A stretch of DNA of 10,009 nucleotides from positions 1 to 10,009 of the forward strand of contig CAJTRU010000103.1 of assembly GCA_910579085.1 (NCBI GenBank). Reading direction: 5' to 3'. Shown piece by piece: positions 6,829 to 10,009 of the stretch; positions within the stretch are counted from its first letter, which is position 1; every line of letters begins with the position of its first letter. The position numbers and the translations under genes are program-made. The stretch is from an uncultured Lachnospiraceae bacterium (GTDB lineage Bacteria; Bacillota; Clostridia; Lachnospirales; Lachnospiraceae). The notes beneath the pieces are model-generated. The model searched no databases, had not been told where the DNA came from, and saw only the letters and a program-made list of their open reading frames with translations.

Positions 6829-7611
6829 ATGAAACCAGTGGATGTTGTGCATTATATTGAAGGAGACCTTTATATAAGCAGTGTGCCTGTAGAACCAGGC
6901 ATGATAAATTCTGTAATAGAAACAAGCGGAAAACGCATAACAGGTTTTAACACTGAAAATTCTGAAATAAAAGAGGGGCTTATAAGGTTTGATATTGTAT
7001 TTTATGTACATATACCATCCAGAGGCAGCAGTAGAAACAGCCTTATACAGATTAACAGGGCAATATTTTACGTATGCCGTCTTGTGTCATCACAGAAAGG
7101 GCGGGATTTTGAAAATTCAAACTATGATGATATAAAAGGTGTTTACAGTATATGGGTCTGCATGAACATGAATGAGGACAGCATGGTGCATATAAAACTA
7201 GATAAAAAGCAGTTGTTAGGTTCTTATGACTGGCAGGGCAATATGGATATGGTTAATATAGTAATGATAGGGCTTGCAAAAGAACCAGCAGGAAATGCGG
7301 AAAACCACAGGCTGCACCGTCTTCTGGGTGTGCTGTTGTCAGATACAATGAAGGCAGAGGAAAAATTTAATGTAATGGGAAATGAATATGGTATTCCTGT
7401 AGATATGGATATAAGAAGGGATGTTGATATTATGTGTAATCTCAGCCAGGGTATAATGGAAAAGGGCGAAGCTATTGGACTGGAAAGAGGAAGAAAAGAG
7501 ATTGAAAATAAGTTTATTATAAGTATGCATGAAAAGGGATATTCATTAGAAGAAATAGCTGGTATTATGGACAAGGAAATTAATGAAATAGAAAAAGTAA
7601 TTGAAGGGTGA
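6829..7611 (+). CDS. Truncated PD-(D/E)XK (Rpn-like) nuclease-family transposase
   Basis: A 260-codon frame matching the 'PD-(D/E)XK nuclease family transposase' (PDDEXK_2/Rpn-like) group of gut Clostridia. Recognisable blocks are GDLYISSVPVEPG (12-24), GLIRFDIVFYV (50-60) with the catalytic aspartate D55, RAIFYVCRLVSSQKGRDFEN (77-96), YDDIKGVYSIWVCMN (99-113), RLHRLLGVLLS (161-171) and MCNLSQGI with a helical tail. Full-length relatives carry a second catalytic motif (E-x-Q) just before RAIFY. Here SLIQI runs straight into NRAIFY, so about 15-20 residues appear deleted in frame. The homologous frame also continues upstream of the ATG (6775-6828 reads HKIILAHILVNTVKEFEG), back to the luxR stop, without a start codon or a good ribosome binding site. 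I therefore read it as a 5'-truncated, probably inactive relic, although nothing else breaks the frame. Confidence 0.75.
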   Translation: MKPVDVVHYIEGDLYISSVPVEPGMINSVIETSGKRITGFNTENSEIKEGLIRFDIVFYVHIPSRGSSRNSLIQINRAIFYVCRLVSSQKGRDFENSNYDDIKGVYSIWVCMNMNEDSMVHIKLDKKQLLGSYDWQGNMDMVNIVMIGLAKEPAGNAENHRLHRLLGVLLSDTMKAEEKFNVMGNEYGIPVDMDIRRDVDIMCNLSQGIMEKGEAIGLERGRKEIENKFIISMHEKGYSLEEIAGIMDKEINEIEKVIEG

Positions 7612-7752
7612 AGATTTGTTTAAACAGTGGCTATTGTATAATATGGAATAAAGATTTTTGGTTTGACAAGATATTTCAGGTTTGAAAAATTCCATTGAAG
7701 TACAAATTTTTGAATTTACTTTAATTTTACTTCAAATTTACACCAAACTATG

Positions 7753-7856
7753 TTAAGTTATGTAAGCTTATACAAGAATTTATAAAAATACCCAAGAAAG
7801 GAAAATACTCTGAAATCCAGTAAATACAAGGCTTTGCAGATTATGTAAGGTTATGC
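7753..7856 (+). repeat. Iterated GTAAG-N-TTAT motif
   Basis: TTATGTAAGCTTAT (7758-7771) and TTATGTAAGGTTAT (7841-7854) differ at one base. A third, looser copy TTAAGTTAT (7753-7761) lies directly before the first. These may be protein-binding sites near the left boundary of the fic module, or just debris from an element end. The role is unknown. Confidence 0.4.
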
Positions 7857-7926
7857 TGAATATGATAAAATACTATTTATCTGCCACTCAGCGCGGCTCA
7901 TAGTCAGGAATTAGCGGTACTTATGG

Positions 7927-7957
7927 GGCAGAACGGGGCAAAGTGTGGCAATTGAAG
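7927..7957 (-). repeat. Left outer inverted repeat of the fic module
   Basis: Read on the minus strand (CTTCAATTGCCACACTTTGC...), this 31-base stretch matches 9750-9781 on the plus strand. There are 25 identities, one inserted base, and every mismatch is C in this copy against T in the other. The pair points inward on either side of the fic gene, as terminal inverted repeats would. Confidence 0.55.
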
Positions 7958-7966
7958 TGATGGGAA

Positions 7967-7988
7967 ACTACGGTTTTACTACGATTGA
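7967..7988 (+). repeat. 22-bp direct repeat, left copy
   Basis: This is identical to 9725-9746 except at the seventh base (G here, T there). The shared core is TTTTACTACGATTGA, and each copy contains ACTACG twice, 5 bases apart. It lies 9 bases inside the left outer inverted repeat. The pair could be an attachment-site duplication or recombinase-binding boxes. Confidence 0.65.
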
Positions 7989-8051
7989 GGATATTTAAAA
8001 CTGAAAGTGTGGAAAACAAGGCTCGAAGTGCAAGTATTGCATTTTTGGGTC

Positions 8052-8076
8052 TTTTATTATTCCGAAAATAATAAAA
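8052..8076. promoter_or_regulatory. Upstream operator-like dyad of fic
   Basis: A perfect inverted repeat with 10-base arms (TTTTATTATT / AATAATAAAA) around CCGAA. It contains TATTCCGAAAATA (8058-8070), which recurs with one change (TATTCCGAGAATA) at 8100-8112, exactly 42 bases or four helical turns downstream. This looks like a pair of repressor sites that could loop or cooperate. Confidence 0.55.
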
Positions 8077-8092
8077 TATTATTCCCTTTTGG

Positions 8093-8121
8093 TTGATAAT
8101 ATTCCGAGAATAAGATATACT
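8093..8121 (+). promoter_or_regulatory. Promoter of fic with operator in the spacer
   Basis: TTGATA (8093-8098), a 17-base spacer and TATACT (8116-8121) give a good sigma-A promoter. The second dyad TATTCCGAGAATA (8100-8112; arms TATTC/GAATA) lies entirely between the two hexamers, so a bound protein would block RNA polymerase. The ribosome binding site is AAGGGAG (8130-8136), 11 bases before the ATG. Confidence 0.7.
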
Positions 8122-8147
8122 ATTGAAAGAAGGGAGATGCGGTCTTT

Positions 8148-9059
8148 ATGTATATAACGGTAAAGCAGGCAGCAGAAAAGTGGGGGATTTCTGATAGACG
8201 AGTTCGTATACTTTGCTCGGAAGGAAAAATTTCAGGAGTTACACGAGAAGGGCGCAGCTGGATGATTCCATCAGATGCGAAAAAACCAAAGGATGGACGT
8301 TTTAAAGCGACAGAAAGTTTACTGATAGCCATAGACAGGAAGAAAAGAGAATTGGATACCAGACGCCCGTTGACTGAGGGTGAGCTGGAACGTCTGACAG
8401 AGGAGTTTGTAGTCGAATACACATATAATTCCAATGCGATTGAAGGGAATACTTTAACCTTACGCGAGACGGATATGGTTTTGCGTGGATTGACGATTGA
8501 CAGGAAACCATTAAAAGACCATATGGAGGCTGTTGGGCATAAAGAGGCATTTGATTTTGTGCGGGATTTGGTAAAAGAGCGAGTTCCTTTATCGGAGAGT
8601 ATTATCAAGCAGATACACTATCTTGTATTAGCAGATAAACGGGAGGACAGGGGTGTTTACAGGAGAGTCCCCGTCAGGATTATGGGTGCGAAAAATGAAC
8701 CAGTACAGCCCTATTTAATTCAGCCTAAAATGGAACAGTTGTTGGAGTCGTATAGGAATAGTATAGCTCATATCATTCCCCGGCTTGCACGGTTTCATAT
8801 TGATTTCGAGGGTATTCATCCTTTTATTGATGGGAATGGCAGAACGGGAAGGCTGCTTGTAAATTTGGAATTGATGAAAGCAGGATATCCGCCAATTGAC
8901 ATTAAGTTTGCAGACCGCATTTCGTATTACAATGCATTTGACGAATACCATGCAAAGAATAATCTTGGTGCTATGGAAAAATTGTTTGCGGGTTATGTGA
9001 ATGTAAGGCTGGACAGTTATTTGGAAATGTTAGATAACGAAAGTATACAAAAAAGTTAA
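8148..9059 (+). CDS. Fic-family AMP-transferase with N-terminal HTH
   Basis: A 303-residue Fic protein. Residues 1-45 form an excisionase/MerR-like helix-turn-helix (TVKQAAEKWGISDRRVRIL, then GRSWMIP). Residues 95-100 (SNAIEG) are the class II inhibitory motif S/T-x-x-x-E-G/N, in which E99 should block ATP until displaced. The catalytic motif HPFIDGNGRTGR is at 224-235, with H224 as the base and R235 positioning phosphate, and it is intact. This class transfers AMP from ATP to hydroxyl groups of target proteins. The target is unknown and could be the protein itself. The start is supported by the typical N-terminus and an AAGGGAG site. The DNA-binding domain and the dyads in its own promoter suggest autoregulation. 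The gene is richer in GC (27 of 60 bases at 8461-8520) and uses more CGN arginine codons than the operon upstream, pointing to a separate origin. No antitoxin-like partner is evident. Confidence 0.93.
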   Translation: MYITVKQAAEKWGISDRRVRILCSEGKISGVTREGRSWMIPSDAKKPKDGRFKATESLLIAIDRKKRELDTRRPLTEGELERLTEEFVVEYTYNSNAIEGNTLTLRETDMVLRGLTIDRKPLKDHMEAVGHKEAFDFVRDLVKERVPLSESIIKQIHYLVLADKREDRGVYRRVPVRIMGAKNEPVQPYLIQPKMEQLLESYRNSIAHIIPRLARFHIDFEGIHPFIDGNGRTGRLLVNLELMKAGYPPIDIKFADRISYYNAFDEYHAKNNLGAMEKLFAGYVNVRLDSYLEMLDNESIQKS

Positions 9060-9155
9060 TGTCTGCGAAAAATAAAAGGATTCTGATGAGCTTCTTTAAA
9101 AATATGTATTGTTTTATAAAGGGCAGAAATGATTAAATCAGGAGGTTGGGATTTC

Positions 9156-9432
9156 ATGGTTAACACATTTCCTAAAGATATAACGGACTGTATGAAAGGT
9201 TGTATTTTGTCTATTTTTTGGCCTAAGAAGGATATAGTAGATTTTTTTCGGAAAGCAGGCTGTACTCAGAGGGGATTGATGACTAAAAGTGGATATATGG
9301 TAGTTTCGTAGTATGTTAAAACGATTAACAGAATGGGATTATTTCGATCCTTTGTATTCTAATATAGAATTTAAAATTATTGATGGGGTTAAGAGATATG
9401 AGATTGTTGGGATTGAAAAATATAAGAAGTAA
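9156..9432 (+). pseudogene. Decayed small gene of unknown function
   Basis: A good ribosome binding site (AGGAGG, 10 bases before ATG 9156) leads into 51 codons beginning MVNTFPKDITDCMKGC and containing SIFWPKKDIVDFFRKAGCT, ending at TAG 9309-9311. After a single base, a second frame starts at ATG 9313 (MLKRLTEWDYFDPLYSN...) and runs to TAA 9430-9432. I recall small uncharacterised proteins in which a WPKKDI..FF...GCT start is followed some tens of residues later by an ML..L..W.(Y/H)FDP.Y block. I therefore read the two frames as pieces of one such gene with a central deletion and a frame shift. I cannot confirm this without a search. No function is claimed. Confidence 0.45.
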
Positions 9433-9459
9433 ATAATTAAACAACCAACAGAATATAAA

Positions 9460-9706
9460 ATGTATTCGGAGTATATTGTGGCACTCTCAAAGGAGTATAG
9501 TGAAAGAGGATATTATAATCAAGAATTTTGTTTTAGTGATTTTATAAAGATTTTCAATACAGAAATTACAGATAAATCCAATAAGGCAAAAGTTGAGTTT
9601 TATAAAAATGCTATAAACTGGAACATACCCTAATGAAACAATTTATAGAGAAAAAATTATGAGTGATGAAGAATATGGAATACTTGTTAATGGGATTACG
9701 CAGTAG
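9460..9706 (+). pseudogene. Small frame-shifted coding remnant
   Basis: A 57-codon frame (9460-9633, MYSEYIVALSKEYSERGYYN...) lies in the same frame as the preceding remnant, separated from it by one TAA. Near its end a shift into the next frame would read GTYPNETIYREKIMSDEEYG and continue to TAG 9704-9706. The coding-like composition and the matching open frames suggest a gene broken by a stop and a frame shift. There is no ribosome binding site at 9460. I do not recognise the protein. Chance open frames in AT-rich DNA are the alternative. Confidence 0.35.
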
Positions 9707-9740
9707 TAAAAACCCCCAATTCTTACTACGTTTTTACTAC
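9703..9740. repeat. 11-bp inverted repeat beside the right direct repeat
   Basis: GTAGTAAAAAC (9703-9713) and GTTTTTACTAC (9730-9740) are perfect inverses. The right arm is part of the 22-bp direct repeat at 9725-9746, so the boundary carries the same box in both orientations. This layout is common around recombinase sites. Confidence 0.55.
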
Positions 9741-9746
9741 GATTGA
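9725..9746 (+). repeat. 22-bp direct repeat, right copy
   Basis: This is the right-hand partner of 7967-7988, with 21 of 22 bases identical. It is followed after 3 bases by the right outer inverted repeat. The two copies enclose about 1.75 kb containing fic and the decayed genes. Confidence 0.65.
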
Positions 9747-9749
9747 CGG

Positions 9750-9781
9750 CTTCAACTTGCTACATTTTGCCTTGTTTTGCT
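9750..9781 (+). repeat. Right outer inverted repeat of the fic module
   Basis: This matches the minus strand of 7957-7927 with one extra base and only C/T differences. Key words are CTTCAA, TTGC, ACA and TTTGCC. Together with the inner 22-bp repeats it defines the right edge of the module. Confidence 0.55.
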
Positions 9782-9879
9782 TATTCTGTGATTTTTTTAA
9801 CAATTTTCTTTGGAAAAATAAACCTCGCAAAACGTGCCAAAACACGGCAATTCAACGCATTTTAGGAGGAATTTATATT

Positions 9880-9918
9880 ATGATTAAAATACTTTTTGTC
9901 TGTCACGGCAATATATGA
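9880..9918 (+). pseudogene. Truncated low-molecular-weight protein tyrosine phosphatase
   Basis: An intact AGGAGG (9864-9869), 10 bases before ATG 9880, leads into MIKILFVCHGNI and then TGA (9916-9918). The sequence ILFVCHGNI is the hallmark N-terminus of low-molecular-weight protein tyrosine phosphatases, where the next residues should be CRSPMAE, completing the catalytic C-x5-R loop. The bases ATATATG match the expected I-C codons up to TG, and then homology stops. No continuation is found in any frame in the remaining 91 bases. The gene is therefore cut inside its active-site loop, most likely by an inserted element starting at about 9917. The native protein would be about 150 residues and dephosphorylate phosphotyrosine in the cytoplasm. 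Confidence 0.7.
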
Positions 9919-9934
9919 GTAATAGGTTGGTAAA

Positions 9935-9969
9935 CCCCCGAATTTAGGGGGATTATGGCACATAAGTGC
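9935..9969. repeat. Two adjacent hairpins at a possible element end
   Basis: CCCCC (9935-9939) pairs with GGGGG (9947-9951) around GAATTTA. It is followed by GCAC (9958-9961) and GTGC (9966-9969) around ATAA. No T tract follows, which argues against a simple terminator. Sub-terminal hairpins of this kind are seen at ends of IS200/IS605-type elements; that assignment is inference. Confidence 0.4.
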
Positions 9970-9984
9970 GAACTTAAGCAAAAA

Positions 9985-10009
9985 ATGCCTAAAAAATATG
10001 CTTTAAAGG
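9985..10009 (+). CDS. Possible start of a gene running off the window
   Basis: ATG at 9985 opens a frame (MPKKYALK) that is still open at the window edge. It has no ribosome binding site and only eight codons are visible, so it may be chance. If the hairpins just upstream are the end of an insertion element, this could be the element's gene. Confidence 0.2.

Larger units (their letters stand above)
7612..8051. other. Intergenic stretch between transposase relic and fic module
   Basis: About 440 bases with no recognisable gene. The left part (7612-7880) is very AT-rich, with an 8-bp inverted repeat TTGAAGTA (7695-7702 / 7728-7735) and short GTAAG-NTTAT repeats. From about 7881 the composition becomes clearly richer in GC (CAGCGCGGC at 7889-7897) and repeat-rich. 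I place the boundary of the fic module here. No convincing terminator follows the relic. Confidence 0.5.

Noticed and set aside
7695..7735. TTGAAGTA inverted repeat after the transposase relic as a transcription terminator
   Set aside because: The stem is 8 bp and AT-rich, with a 25-base gap and no T tract directly after it.
7930..7998. Short open frame ending GNYGFTTIEDI before the fic promoter
   Set aside because: It consists largely of the outer arm and the 22-bp repeat, has no start signal and matches nothing I know; it is best explained as repeat DNA.
8058..8112. TATTCCGARAATA dyads as SOS (LexA) boxes
   Set aside because: They do not match the Gram-positive LexA consensus CGAAC-N4-GTTCG; a dedicated regulator is more likely.

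Overview
The window looks like chromosomal DNA from a low-GC Gram-positive gut anaerobe of the Clostridia, most likely a Lachnospiraceae-type genome. The reasons are very AT-rich coding sequence (one counted 60-base stretch at 4141-4200 is 23% GC), strong AGGAGG-type ribosome binding sites, and a PD-(D/E)XK 'nuclease family transposase' of a kind common in that family. The genus cannot be read from the sequence.

Region 1 (1-5389): a divergently transcribed MarR-type repressor (242-670, minus) faces a five-gene ABC-transporter operon. The order is ATPase (818-1747), ABC-2 permease (1786-2538), two paralogous permease-like membrane proteins (2578-3594 and 3626-4474), and a second ATPase (4535-5389). 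All five point the same way with gaps of 31-60 bases. The MarR promoter is overlaid by iterated TTACTACT motifs. The likely logic is a drug or peptide export/resistance system that MarR represses until a ligand is bound; the substrate is unknown.

Region 2 (5386-6772): a near-consensus promoter starts inside the stop of the second ATPase and drives a two-gene unit. The first gene encodes a compact MotA/TolQ/ExbB-like membrane protein. The second encodes a protein whose membrane N-terminus also looks MotA-like and which ends, after a charged linker built from 18-bp tandem repeats, in a LuxR-type DNA-binding domain. This suggests a membrane-embedded transcription factor with a stator-like partner. 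It is the most novel-looking system in the window.

Region 3 (6773-7611): a PD-(D/E)XK transposase relic. Its N-terminus is missing and its catalytic E-x-Q segment appears deleted in frame.

Region 4 (about 7880-9790): a more GC-rich module of different character. It carries a Fic AMP-transferase with an N-terminal helix-turn-helix, a well-formed promoter with operator-like dyads, and decayed small genes. The module is bracketed by a 22-bp direct repeat (one mismatch) and by an outer pair of about 31-bp inverted repeats, which suggests a small mobile or integrated island.

Region 5 (9864-10009): the first 12 codons of a low-molecular-weight protein tyrosine phosphatase with an intact ribosome binding site, cut off inside the catalytic P-loop. 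Hairpins that could be the end of an inserted element follow. No tRNA, rRNA or CRISPR array was seen.
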